A stretch of DNA of 64,000 bases from HXMU1420-13 sp034669965 (GCA_034669965.1 JAXMOK010000002.1:310001-374000), one strand, 5' to 3'. Shown: positions 19,570 through 28,381, numbered from the stretch's first letter. Numbers and translations are program-made. Notes: generated from the letters alone by a model not told the origin.

Positions 19570-20676
19570 ATGAGTAAAATTCATGACACGATAAAGATCC
19601 CGGTTATCCGAGCAAAAATATTAGGCGTAAATGTATATAGAGGATATGCTCCATTGCATTTACTTGCTGATATGTCTAAAGCAGATATTTATGATCAAGT
19701 CAAGAACCCACAAGGTACACAAAGAGACTTGAGCCCTAAGCATGCTAAAGATGCATATGAATATGTAAAGAATAACGATTTAGGTTTTTGGCCAGAGATA
19801 TTCTTAAGCTCAAGACAGAATGATATTCTTCAATTTACCCCTATTAATGAAGATTATAACAATCTTGGTATATTGGAAATTGATATTAATACCAGAAATA
19901 ATTCAAGTACAATAAAAATATCAAGAGTTGATGGAAATCATAGGCTTCATTACGCAGATGGTAAAGAACCCAAGTTTTCCAAAATAGAAAAACCTGTTTC
20001 ATTTTGCCTTGCTTATAATATTACAAGGGAAGAGGAAATAAAATTGTTTAAAGACATCAATAAAAACCAAAAAGCCATGAATACAAGTCATCTTGACGGT
20101 ATTGATGTTAGGCTTTCACCTGAAGAAGAATTAAAACGAAGACAGCCAGATTTATATATTGCACAAAAATTAGGTTCTGAATTTTCTAGCCCACTTAATG
20201 GTAGAATATATGATGGTGGGAAAAAACCAGTTGGAGTTGATGTACCGTTGAGAAGTTTACGTACTGGTATACAGTATATGCTTTCAAGGTCTACCCAACT
20301 TCCTCGGTTGAATGATGCTGAAGCACAATTCAAAGTGATTAGAAATTATTTTAGTGCAGTGAAGTTATGGCAACCTGAAGCATGGAAATTACCTAAAGAG
20401 CATATTTTATTACGCGGTGCAGGGCTTTGGGCTATATGTTTTTTAGGTGCTCAAGTAATAGACAGAGCGCTTCTTAGTGACAAATTTAAAACTGAAGATC
20501 TTCTAAGAATACTCAATTCAGGGAAGTCATGGGATTGGTCAAATAAAGGAAGTTTTAAAGGGTATTCAGGAAGAGGTGGAGCATTGGAAATCAGCATAAG
20601 AGTAGGTAGACATTTAAAGGATTCTGATCAACTTTCAACTGATGAATTATTTAAAGAAATAATGTCGAAAGAATGA
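19570..20676 (+). CDS. DGQHR-domain (DndB-like) protein
   Basis: The 368-residue protein has GTQRDLSPKHAKDAYEYV, SRVDGNHRLHYADG (the DGQHR motif with N for Q) and LFKDINKNQKAMNTSHLDG, the order seen in DGQHR-domain proteins including DndB, a regulator of phosphorothioate DNA modification. None of the other dnd genes lies in this window, so a phosphorothioate role is not supported; many DGQHR proteins are encoded in defence islands. AT-rich with AGA-biased arginines like its upstream partner. A missing glutamine in the signature is the main oddity. Confidence 0.72.
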   Translation: MSKIHDTIKIPVIRAKILGVNVYRGYAPLHLLADMSKADIYDQVKNPQGTQRDLSPKHAKDAYEYVKNNDLGFWPEIFLSSRQNDILQFTPINEDYNNLGILEIDINTRNNSSTIKISRVDGNHRLHYADGKEPKFSKIEKPVSFCLAYNITREEEIKLFKDINKNQKAMNTSHLDGIDVRLSPEEELKRRQPDLYIAQKLGSEFSSPLNGRIYDGGKKPVGVDVPLRSLRTGIQYMLSRSTQLPRLNDAEAQFKVIRNYFSAVKLWQPEAWKLPKEHILLRGAGLWAICFLGAQVIDRALLSDKFKTEDLLRILNSGKSWDWSNKGSFKGYSGRGGALEISIRVGRHLKDSDQLSTDELFKEIMSKE

Positions 20677-20711
20677 AAATTCCATCGTTACGGAGTACCA
20701 CTCCCCACCTA

Positions 20712-20731
20712 GCGCAAGTCTCCACTTGTGC
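20712..20731. repeat. REP-like hairpin, copy 1
   Basis: GCGCAAGT (20712-20719) and ACTTGTGC (20724-20731) form 8-base arms with one mismatch around CTCC. A second copy with the same layout is at 23381-23400. The surrounding gap 20677-20856 shows no gene. Confidence 0.6.
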
Positions 20732-20856
20732 CGGTTCCACCACCTAACGTACTTCCATTACTCAATGCCAAAAGGGAATGAAAATTTCTTTCCAATGATT
20801 ATTACCGTTGGAGTTTAGTCTTCACATTCCTTTTTAAACCTTTTCACCTTAGCGCA

Positions 20857-21807
20857 TTGAAAACATTCATTCTTCCAATTCTAGCCTTTATTTTCTGTGT
20901 TAGCAGCTGTACCGGCGAGCAGAAAGCACCCGAAATTGCCTATTCAAACGAAGTTGTATCAACGCCTATGCTTTTTGCTGAGGGAATCATATCAACCGAA
21001 GAAAACAGCGAGTTTGAGCTCACCTTTTCTGAGGATGGTCGGCAAATCTACTTTTCGAGACGAGCCCCCGAAGGCAAGCAAATGATTTACGAAAGTGAGT
21101 TCGTAGATGGGCGTTGGTCTACCCCTACCCTTGCGCCATTTTCTACCAGTCGCGACGAAACCCCTATGATTACACCCGATGGCAAGTATCTCTTTTTTGG
21201 ATCGGAGCGGGAAATTCCAAACAAACCTAATTTGGGTAATTTTGATATGAATATCTGGATGATGGAACACACAGAAGCCGGCTGGAGCGAACCTACCCCC
21301 CTACCCGAGCCAATCAATGCGGTGCAAATGGAGGGCGAGCAATGGCCCTCATCCAACAACAATTTCTTGTTCACCAACGACAACCAGACCTACTATTTCA
21401 CAACCATGATGCGCGGTGATGACGCCATCAAACTCTACCAAACCACCTACGATGGAGAATCATTTTCAGAGCCTACCGCGATTACGGGAATCTGGGAAAA
21501 CGACGAGTTTTGGGTGTATTCCGCGGTGATTTCCCCCGATGGAAATTACTTAGTATTTAACTCTTATGGCGCTCCCGACGGTGCCGGCGGCGAAGACATC
21601 TTCGTATCCAAAAAAACAGAAACAGGTTGGGGAAAGGCGAAATCCATCGGAAATCTTGTGAATACAAAAGACGAGGAAAGCAGTCCACGGTTTTCCCGAG
21701 ATGGCAAGTATTTCTTTTTTAGTCGTGCCGAAAACCTGGGGAACTACGAATACGGAGAATGGAGCATTTATTATTTAGAAACGGAGTATTTGGGGTTGGA
21801 TGAGTGA
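20857..21807 (+). CDS. Lipoprotein with PD40/WD40-like propeller repeats
   Basis: A 316-residue lipoprotein from a TTG start; the leader ends in FCVSSC, a fair lipobox. Blade motifs of the PD40 type recur: FSEDGRQIYFSRR, TPDGKYLFFGSE, SPDGNYLVFNSY and SRDGKYFFFSRA, spaced as in a beta-propeller. Such proteins act as periplasmic or surface binding scaffolds, as in TolB. No partner is evident. Codon use resembles the host rather than the AT-rich pair upstream. Its stop codon opens a heptamer array. Confidence 0.72.
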   Translation: MKTFILPILAFIFCVSSCTGEQKAPEIAYSNEVVSTPMLFAEGIISTEENSEFELTFSEDGRQIYFSRRAPEGKQMIYESEFVDGRWSTPTLAPFSTSRDETPMITPDGKYLFFGSEREIPNKPNLGNFDMNIWMMEHTEAGWSEPTPLPEPINAVQMEGEQWPSSNNNFLFTNDNQTYYFTTMMRGDDAIKLYQTTYDGESFSEPTAITGIWENDEFWVYSAVISPDGNYLVFNSYGAPDGAGGEDIFVSKKTETGWGKAKSIGNLVNTKDEESSPRFSRDGKYFFFSRAENLGNYEYGEWSIYYLETEYLGLDE

Positions 21808-21811
21808 AAGT

Positions 21812-21963
21812 GAAAAGTGAAAAGGCAAAAGTGAAAAGTGAAAAAAGACGTGAGAAATGAGGTTTGAGGAGTGAGTCGAGATTCGTTCGTCATCATCATC
21901 CGTCATTCGTCTTCCGTCATTCGTCATTCGTCATTCGTCTTCCGTCGTTAATCATTCGTCGTG
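21812..21963. repeat. Heptanucleotide repeat tract after the PD40 gene
   Basis: Five GAAAAGT-like units at 21812-21846, four NTGAGNN units at 21850-21877, and nine consecutive units at 21901-21963, four of them exactly CGTCATT and most others CGTCTTC or CGTCGTN. The first array begins five bases after the TGA stop. Blocks at 21819-21844 and 21936-21963 match 18732-18757 and 18797-18824. The gap to the next gene holds nothing else. Confidence 0.85.
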
Positions 21964-22126
21964 ATTTAATAAAAGCACAGATTCCGGCTGAAATAAAAAG
22001 TTAGTAATTCAGGAGCAATTCGCTTTACTTCGTGTTAGGCTTTAAAAATTAATAGGGTAACGAATTCATCATGTGTTGGATAAGAGTGATGTCCATTGTT
22101 CGCTCTATTCGAACCCACCTATTCCC

Positions 22127-22852
22127 ATGATAAAATTCTTTCGAAAAATCAGGCAAAAATTACTTTCCGAGAATAAGTTCACTAAATATCTGATGTATGC
22201 CTTTGGCGAAATTCTCTTAGTGATGGTTGGTATTCTGTTGGCCTTTCAAGTGAATCAATGGAATGAAAGCAGAAAAGAACAAAAACTTGAAACCGATCTA
22301 TTGAGTGAAATGAGGGAAAGTCTTAAAGAAGATTTGCGGCAATTGACCTTCGTTCAAAATTTTCAAGAAGAGATAAACGACAGTCAAAACACCTTTATAG
22401 CCTGGCTGGATGATGAAGACTTGGAAGTTGAAGATATTAACATGCATATCGCAAAAACGCTTTACCTAAGTGAGTTCCTTCCTCGTAATGGACCCTACGA
22501 AACGATGAAGCAATTTGGCTTGAAAAAAATCAATAATGATTCGCTGAGGGCTCAAATAATCTATCTGTATGAGGTTAGATACAATCAATATGCCGATTTT
22601 TTGGCGATGTACAGAATACAGGTAAACAAATTCGGACCATATTTTGAAAAGTATTTAAATGAAATAAATTATTTCGATTTTGATGTCATGCGCATCAATA
22701 ATGTCCAACAAATGAAAGCAGACAAAGAATTACGGTTCAATGTTGCCATGCTTCAAAATATTGGTGAACAACTTCCTTTAATGATTACTCCATGGGCAGT
22801 TTCTTCGGTGGAAACGACATTGCGGATGTTAGATAAAGAACTTGAAAAATAG
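22127..22852 (+). CDS. DUF6090 family membrane protein
   Basis: 241 residues from the ATG at 22127; an upstream GTG in frame adds 18 residues that do not look like this family. The N-terminus has IKFFRKIRQKLLSENKFTKY, an amphipathic basic helix, then one membrane segment (GEILLVMVGILLAFQVNQW). The rest is soluble, helical and acidic. The same N-terminus occurs in the pair at 51017 and 51811. Function is unknown; one-membrane-span topology with the larger part outside the cytoplasm is inferred. Confidence 0.78.
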   Translation: MIKFFRKIRQKLLSENKFTKYLMYAFGEILLVMVGILLAFQVNQWNESRKEQKLETDLLSEMRESLKEDLRQLTFVQNFQEEINDSQNTFIAWLDDEDLEVEDINMHIAKTLYLSEFLPRNGPYETMKQFGLKKINNDSLRAQIIYLYEVRYNQYADFLAMYRIQVNKFGPYFEKYLNEINYFDFDVMRINNVQQMKADKELRFNVAMLQNIGEQLPLMITPWAVSSVETTLRMLDKELEK

Positions 22853-22956
22853 TGAGAGCTAGCCTTATTACATCCGGCAGTTGTGTACAATTATGTCTTT
22901 CAAAACATCATTTAAATTCTTTGCTGATAAACCGCTTACACAAACATCCTCCTTCT

Positions 22957-23334
22957 ATGACAAAAATAGTTTCGAGTCCAGATTGTGGGAATTCTCCAAA
23001 AATGGAGTTTTTAAAAGCATTCAATATTGCCTTTGTAAAGGGCGACGTCGAGTTTATTACTCAAAGCGTAAGTGATGATATTGTTTGGGAAATGATCGGT
23101 GATAAGAAGATTGAGGGAAAAGAGCGCTTTACCGAAGAATTGGAAAGGATGAAAACCGTGCAAACATCCGAGTTGGTAATTCATCAGGTGTTATCCCATG
23201 GAAAAGAAGGAGCAGTAAACGGAATCATGAAAATGCAGGATGGCAGGCAATATGCTTTTTCAGACTTCTATCGATTTACCGGAGCAAAAGGCATCAAAAT
23301 AAAGTCGATTACTTCTTACGTGATTGGGGTTTAG
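22957..23334 (+). CDS. SnoaL/NTF2-like protein
   Basis: A 125-residue protein from ATG 22957; earlier starts would extend across the gap without a family match. The sequence EFLKAFNIAFVKGDVEFITQSVSDDIVWEMIGDKK is a typical NTF2-like ligand-binding core beginning, and residue W of DDIVWEMIG sits where these proteins carry a conserved aromatic. Such small proteins act as stress-linked or enzyme-like ligand-binding modules. No substrate can be named. Confidence 0.66.
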   Translation: MTKIVSSPDCGNSPKMEFLKAFNIAFVKGDVEFITQSVSDDIVWEMIGDKKIEGKERFTEELERMKTVQTSELVIHQVLSHGKEGAVNGIMKMQDGRQYAFSDFYRFTGAKGIKIKSITSYVIGV

Positions 23335-23379
23335 GCTAGTTTCTAAGTACCTAATTTAAATATTTTGATTGAACGATCT

Positions 23380-23401
23380 GGCTCAAGTGTTCACTTGTGC
23401 C
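23380..23401. repeat. REP-like hairpin, copy 2
   Basis: GGCTCAAGT (23380-23388) and ACTTGTGCC (23393-23401) form 9-base arms with one mismatch around GTTC, between convergent genes. It shares arms with the copy at 20712. There is no T tract, so it is a poor terminator. Confidence 0.6.
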
Positions 23402-23441
23402 AATTCCCATCCGGTTGATGACTTGGGATTCAGACTAATTG

Positions 23442-25022
23442 TTAATTTACTTCGGCAACTATCTTTTTGAGTTCTATGTCATCAACAAAATTAGCTTGTT
23501 CACGTACTTTTAATTCTTTCAACATATCTTCAGATCGTTTTAGATTATCCTTATAAACATCTCTGAAATGCCTTGCTCGTGCAAATAGTTTAATACTCCA
23601 GTCCCACATTTCAGGTTTATTTTTTATGCACCAAAATAAAAGTTTCCAAAAGTACTTTCGATCTGGGTTATTAATACCCAGATGATAAATGCCGGCAAAG
23701 AATGCTCTGATCATATAATATCGTAAAACTACCTTATTGTTTTTATGAATATCAGGCATTTGATATTGCTTTAAAAATTGTACACTGCGTTCATAGAAGC
23801 CTTTTCCACCATACATATAGGACACGTTTTTAGTGAATCCTTCTAACAGCTGATTTCTATCCATTTTGGTTACAATATTTGTGGCACCTTCAAAAAACCA
23901 GTTTTGGTCCAAAAGTCTCCCTTCTCTTTTCATTCGATCAAAAAGCTCGGTACCAGGAGGTGCATTTAACAAACCAACTATAGCCAATACAATACCCGAT
24001 TGTTGTATAAATTCTAATTGCCTTTCAAAAACCCCATCGTCGTCATTGTCGAAGCCCAGTATAAACCCGGCGTAAACTTCAAAACCTTTAGCTTGAAGAT
24101 ATTTGATGTTATCTATAAGGTTTCTCTTTGTATTTTGCTTCTTTCTACATTCTATTAACGTTTGTTCATCTGGTGTTTCTAATCCAATAAATACAGTTCC
24201 AAATCCGGCTCGGCTCATCAAGTCCATCAACTCTTCATCGTCTGCCAGATTTATAGTGAGCTGGGTCATAAACCAAACTTTTTCTTTTCTTTGTTCCTGC
24301 CATTCAATGAGTCTAGGTAATAAATTTTCTTTAAGATCTTTTCTATTACCAATTAGATTATCATCAGCAAAAAATACAAGCCCGAAGGAATCCAAATTTG
24401 GGATACTATCTAATTCTGCAATTATTTGGTCTGCAGATTTAGTTCGTGGCTTTCGCCCAAACAAAGAAGTAACATCACAAAAGTCGCACATGTAAGGGCA
24501 ACCCCGCGAGTACTGTATTAATGTACTGCCGTATTTTTCCATTTTGGCAATACTCCACAATGGAATCGGAGTTTCCTGAACATTCGCATATTCTTCCGAT
24601 TGGTAAATATGTTTAGGATTTCCATTTTTTAAATCTTCAAGGAAAGTAGGCAGCGTTAATTCCGCTTCATTTAAAATTAAATGATCGAATTCCGGAAATC
24701 TGTCATATTCGTGAGTTAATAAAGGCCCACCACCTATAATTGGTTTATTAAATTTCTTAACTCTGGCAAGAATCTTTCTCATTGAAACTTCCTGCACATT
24801 CATACCACCTATAAAAACATAATCGGATTCGATAATGTGCGAATCTTTTAGTTTCTCGACATTAACATCGATTAGTTTTTTTTCCCACTCCTCGGGTAGC
24901 ATGGCTGCTATTGTAAGTAATCCTAGTGGAGGAAATATAGATTTAAACCCTCCTAATTTAATTTCTTTATCCATCGACCAACAGGTACTTGGCATTTCAG
25001 GATAGATAAGTAGAATCTTCAT
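23442..25022 (-). CDS. B12-binding radical SAM protein (DUF4070 type)
   Basis: About 526 residues from MKILLIYPEMP; an ATG at 25082 would add 20 residues. The N-terminal third has the cobalamin-binding Rossmann pattern (EADYVFIGGMNVQE-like region; no DxHxxG is clear). The radical SAM cluster motif is C-P-Y-M-C-D-F-C within YSRGCPYMCDFCDV. The C-terminal part has LLNAPPGTELFDRMKREGR, seen in DUF4070 proteins such as hopanoid methylases. The substrate is unknown and no hopanoid genes are nearby. Confidence 0.78.
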   Translation of the reverse strand: MKILLIYPEMPSTCWSMDKEIKLGGFKSIFPPLGLLTIAAMLPEEWEKKLIDVNVEKLKDSHIIESDYVFIGGMNVQEVSMRKILARVKKFNKPIIGGGPLLTHEYDRFPEFDHLILNEAELTLPTFLEDLKNGNPKHIYQSEEYANVQETPIPLWSIAKMEKYGSTLIQYSRGCPYMCDFCDVTSLFGRKPRTKSADQIIAELDSIPNLDSFGLVFFADDNLIGNRKDLKENLLPRLIEWQEQRKEKVWFMTQLTINLADDEELMDLMSRAGFGTVFIGLETPDEQTLIECRKKQNTKRNLIDNIKYLQAKGFEVYAGFILGFDNDDDGVFERQLEFIQQSGIVLAIVGLLNAPPGTELFDRMKREGRLLDQNWFFEGATNIVTKMDRNQLLEGFTKNVSYMYGGKGFYERSVQFLKQYQMPDIHKNNKVVLRYYMIRAFFAGIYHLGINNPDRKYFWKLLFWCIKNKPEMWDWSIKLFARARHFRDVYKDNLKRSEDMLKELKVREQANFVDDIELKKIVAEVN

Positions 25023-25260
25023 TCTTGGTTTAGTTGGTGAATGTTTACCATTATAGCTAAAATATTCAATTTCATTAAACATCCTAAATTGTATATCTCA
25101 GATCAAATAAAAAGGTATCAGCCACACAAATTGCAGAATTGTCCACTTATGCCAAATTGGTTCTACAATTACACCTGCCTTAATTAAGAAAAAATATAGT
25201 ATGGTCCAGGCGTGACGCTTTAACCAATATTCAATTGAACAATGCGAAACCTTACCAAAC

Positions 25261-25290
25261 AAAAAAAGCCGATGCGTTAACATCGGCTTT
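25261..25290 (-). terminator. Intrinsic terminator of the atpDC unit
   Basis: On the minus strand, AAAGCCGATG and CATCGGCTTT form perfect 10-base arms around TTAACG, followed by a run of T. It lies 65 bases after the atpC stop. The 25083-25260 gap holds no convincing gene; a degenerate CACTTATGCC motif is near 25144. Confidence 0.93.
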
Positions 25291-25354
25291 CGAAATCATT
25301 TAGAATGCGGAAGCAAATTTACTGAGACTGCTTCGTGCCTCGCAGAAGGTTTAA

Positions 25355-25615
25355 TTACTCTTCGGAAATTACTGATTCAGCGAGTAGCGTAAGTTTGTTG
25401 TTGGCTACTTCTACAAATCCACGTGAAATAGTAACGTTCATTTCGCCATCGCTTTTGCGAACAAGCACATTGCCTTTTTCAAGGGCTGAAACGATAGGTG
25501 CGTGATTCGCTTTTACTTCAAAGCTTCCCATCACCCCCGGCATTTGCACACCGGTTACTTTGCCTTCAAATAAAGAGCCGTTCGGAGTTAATATTTGTGC
25601 CTGGAAACTTGCCAT
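25355..25615 (-). CDS. atpC: F1 ATP synthase epsilon subunit, short form
   Basis: 86 residues, starting MASFQAQILTPNGSLFEGKV, with GSFEVKANHAPIVSALEKG: the beta-sandwich domain of epsilon. The usual C-terminal helical hairpin (total 130-140 residues) is absent, so inhibition of ATP hydrolysis by that hairpin is not available; short forms are known in Bacteroidota-type ATP synthases. It follows atpD after 11 bases. Confidence 0.93.
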   Translation of the reverse strand: MASFQAQILTPNGSLFEGKVTGVQMPGVMGSFEVKANHAPIVSALEKGNVLVRKSDGEMNVTISRGFVEVANNKLTLLAESVISEE

Positions 25616-25626
25616 GCTTTCGCTCC

Positions 25627-27123
25627 TTATTCAGCTTCTGCTGCTTCGGCAAGCATCTTCTCGCCTTTCGCAATCGCTTCGTTAATGTCGCCAACCATGT
25701 AGAAAGCACCTTCCGGGAAGTGATCCAACTCACCGTCGATGATCATCTTCACACCTTTTACGGTATCGTCGATTTTCACGTACTTACCCGGTGCACCTGT
25801 AAACTGCTCGGCTACGAAGAACGGCTGCGATAAGAAACGCTGAACACGACGTGCACGGCTTACAACCAACTTATCTTCGTCAGACAATTCATCCATACCA
25901 AGAATCGCGATGATATCCTGAAGATCTTTGTAGTTCTGAAGAAGCGTGGTAGTTCTACGAGCAGTGTTGTAATGCAATTCGCCTACAACTTTAGGATCGT
26001 TGATACGAGAAGTAGAATCCAATGGATCTACCGCAGGATAAATACCGATCTGCGTTAGCGCACGAGAAAGTACGGTAGTTGCATCTAAGTGAGTAAAGGT
26101 GGTTGCAGGTGCAGGATCTGTTAAATCATCCGCAGGAACATAAACAGCCTGTACAGAGGTGATAGATCCTTTTTTGGTTGAGGTGATACGCTCTTGCATC
26201 GCACCCATCTCGGTAGCCAGCGTTGGCTGATATCCTACCGCAGAAGGCATACGTCCAAGAAGTGCAGACACCTCAGAACCGGCCTGTGTAAATCGGAAAA
26301 TGTTATCAATAAACAATAGAATGTCGCGCGATACTTCGTCACGGAAGTACTCAGCTACTGTCAAACCTGAAAGGGCTACACGCGCACGTGCTCCCGGAGG
26401 CTCGTTCATCTGGCCAAATACCAGCGTAGCTTGCGACTCTTTTAATTTCTCTTCATCAACTTTCGAAAGATCCCACTCGCCTTTCTCCATGCTTTCTTTA
26501 AACTCGTCGCCGTAGTTAATTACGCCCGACTCGATAAATTCACGAAGAAGATCGTTTCCTTCACGGGTACGCTCACCTACACCGGCGAATACCGAAAGTC
26601 CACCATGCTGCTTTGCAATGTTGTTGATAAGCTCCTGGATCAATACCGTTTTACCTACACCGGCACCACCGAACAAACCAATTTTACCACCTTTCGCGTA
26701 CGGACAAAGTAAATCTACTACTTTGATACCCGTTTCAAGCATTTCTGCTGATGTCGCAAGCTCATCGAAGTGAGGAGCCGGACGGTGAATTGGGTAAGTG
26801 TTTTCGCCTTTAGGCTGAGGAATACCATCAATCGACTCACCTACTACGTTGAATAGTCGTCCACGGATGTCTTCGCCAACCGGCATAGCAATTGCTTTTC
26901 CGGTATCGATTACTTCCATACCACGCACGAGACCATCGGTAGAATCCATCGCAATGGTACGTACACGATCTTCACCTAAGTGCTGAGCTACCTCTAAATA
27001 GAGGGTAGATCCGTCGGTTGGGTTTTTGATAGTTAAGGCATTAAGGATAGTCGGCGTTTTGCCTTCAGAAAAATCAACATCAACTACAGGTCCGATAACC
27101 TGTGCTACAGTTCCTTTATTCAT
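25627..27123 (-). CDS. atpD: F1 ATP synthase subunit beta
   Basis: The catalytic subunit of F1, 498 residues. Visible are the P-loop GGAGVGKTVLIQELI, the GERTREGNDL loop, the catalytic glutamate region and the DELSDEDK motif of the C-terminal domain. An insertion near residue 205-225 (KESMEKGEWDLSKVDEEKL) is typical of Bacteroidota-type beta subunits. atpD-atpC form a two-gene unit without the other ATP synthase genes. Upstream there is a repeat-rich gap of 447 bases. Confidence 0.98.
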   Translation of the reverse strand: MNKGTVAQVIGPVVDVDFSEGKTPTILNALTIKNPTDGSTLYLEVAQHLGEDRVRTIAMDSTDGLVRGMEVIDTGKAIAMPVGEDIRGRLFNVVGESIDGIPQPKGENTYPIHRPAPHFDELATSAEMLETGIKVVDLLCPYAKGGKIGLFGGAGVGKTVLIQELINNIAKQHGGLSVFAGVGERTREGNDLLREFIESGVINYGDEFKESMEKGEWDLSKVDEEKLKESQATLVFGQMNEPPGARARVALSGLTVAEYFRDEVSRDILLFIDNIFRFTQAGSEVSALLGRMPSAVGYQPTLATEMGAMQERITSTKKGSITSVQAVYVPADDLTDPAPATTFTHLDATTVLSRALTQIGIYPAVDPLDSTSRINDPKVVGELHYNTARRTTTLLQNYKDLQDIIAILGMDELSDEDKLVVSRARRVQRFLSQPFFVAEQFTGAPGKYVKIDDTVKGVKMIIDGELDHFPEGAFYMVGDINEAIAKGEKMLAEAAEAE

Positions 27124-27293
27124 GTACTAACTGCGATTAGATTAAAAATTTTGAGTCTCAAAATGAATGAAAATTGCAAAGCTGCAAAGGCTGGATAAGA
27201 TAGTGAGAACTACAAAGAGTGGCAATGATTAAAACGGCAGTTTTTTATGATCGTTGTCGTTGGAATCTACAAAGTCATCCAAAGCGAAAGCAA

Positions 27294-27354
27294 TGAATCT
27301 GCACAGCGAGTATCTTCCAATAATTTCATTTGTGCAGACTCCTCGATGCCTCGG
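27294..27354. repeat. 61-bp direct repeat, copy A
   Basis: Matches 27415-27475 at 60 of 61 positions. Each copy holds the inverted arms TCTGCACA and TGTGCAGA about 25 bases apart, so it can fold as a hairpin. It lies in the 27124-27570 gap, which has no gene; the copies are separated by 60 bases containing CCGCC-GGCT-GGCGG. Confidence 0.88.
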
Positions 27355-27414
27355 AGTGACTTGTAAAAAAGAATGCGCTTAACAATAGTCATCCAGATCC
27401 GCCGGCTGGCGGAG

Positions 27415-27475
27415 TGAATCTGCACAGCGAGTACCTTCCAATAATTTCATTTGTGCAGACTCCTCGATGCCTCGG
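27415..27475. repeat. 61-bp direct repeat, copy B
   Basis: Second copy of the element at 27294, same orientation, one mismatch (TAT versus TAC in the loop). It ends 96 bases before the membrane-protein gene at 27571. Confidence 0.88.
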
Positions 27476-27570
27476 TGCGACTTTGCGCCCCTTCACACAA
27501 TCTTCACATTCCCTTCGTTTCTTGTCGACTTTTACGATCACAGCAATAATTTATTCATCATTTACTACCT

Positions 27571-28275
27571 ATGCCTTTAGTAGCGTATATCCCAATTTCT
27601 ACTACCCTTTTCTGCGTCTATTTCTTTTATGTGATTTTCAATCACTGGCGACAAAAACCCGACGCCCTATATTTAATGTGGTGGACGATCGGCGTGGTAA
27701 CCTATGCCGCCGGAACCACAGCTGAAAGCATTCATACAATCTTTGGATGGAGTCCTGCCCTCTTTAAAACCTGGTATATCGTTGGGGCGTTTTTAGGTGG
27801 AGTTCCCCTTGCCCAAGGCACCATCTATTTATTAATGAAGCGTAAAACCGCACATATACTTTCGGCTATATTGATTGTCGTGCTAATCATTTCATCGATT
27901 TTGGTGATACTTTCTCCACTTGATGTATCGGTAGTTTCAGAAAAGCTGAATGGGAACGTTTTGGAATGGAAATTCATCCGATTAATAACTCCCTTTGTAA
28001 ACATCTACGCGGTTATTTTCTTAGTTGGTGGAGCATTTTACTCAGCCTTCAAATATTATAAATCGCAGGAATTTAAAGGTCGATTTTGGGGCAATGTGTT
28101 GATTGCCATTGGTGGTATTTTACCCGGAATTGGCGGCACGGCTACAAAATTCGGATACACTTATGTATTGTATGTAACGGAGCTACTCGGAATTCTTCTG
28201 ATTTTCTGGGGCTATATGGTTATTAAAAACGATCGATCGCTTTCGGTGCATCAGAATCAAGTGGTTACTGGTTAG
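27571..28275 (+). CDS. Seven-span membrane protein of unknown function
   Basis: 234 residues, almost entirely hydrophobic, with about seven predicted spans (for example SAILIVVLIISSILVIL and IYAVIFLVGGAFYSA). No catalytic motif, histidine-kinase module or known signature was recognised. It may be a sensor-type or transport-related membrane protein, but no partner lies next to it. The C-terminus ends in VVTG, and the stop is followed after 5 bases by a GGTTGCT array whose unit resembles the last coding bases. Confidence 0.62.
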   Translation: MPLVAYIPISTTLFCVYFFYVIFNHWRQKPDALYLMWWTIGVVTYAAGTTAESIHTIFGWSPALFKTWYIVGAFLGGVPLAQGTIYLLMKRKTAHILSAILIVVLIISSILVILSPLDVSVVSEKLNGNVLEWKFIRLITPFVNIYAVIFLVGGAFYSAFKYYKSQEFKGRFWGNVLIAIGGILPGIGGTATKFGYTYVLYVTELLGILLIFWGYMVIKNDRSLSVHQNQVVTG

Positions 28276-28280
28276 TTTTT

Positions 28281-28333
28281 GGTTGCTGGTTGCTGGTTGC
28301 TGGTTGCTGGTTGCTGGTTGCTGGTTGCTGGTT
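28281..28333. repeat. GGTTGCT heptamer array (7.5 copies)
   Basis: Seven perfect GGTTGCT units at 28281-28329 and a partial unit GGTT. The array begins 6 bases after the TAG of the membrane-protein gene. The gene's last codons contain the similar GGTTACT. Confidence 0.97.
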
Positions 28334-28381
28334 AAGGGATTTGAATACTAGGCGAAACTTGTCCAATTAAAAGCAATGTCT

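Noticed and set aside
19570..20676. A dnd phosphorothioate system
   Set aside because: Only a DGQHR/DndB-like gene is present; no dndA, C, D or E is in the window.
21901..21963. CRISPR array
   Set aside because: Units are 7 bases with no spacers; this is a simple tandem repeat.
25098..25283. 61-codon open frame on the minus strand
   Set aside because: Its start lies inside the atpDC terminator stem and it has no family features or ribosome site.
27294..27475. CRISPR repeat-spacer pair
   Set aside because: Only two copies, 61 bases each, with no cas gene near; a dispersed or regulatory repeat fits better.
27414..27725. 103-codon frame on the plus strand
   Set aside because: It starts in the 61-bp repeat and overlaps the membrane-protein gene in another frame.
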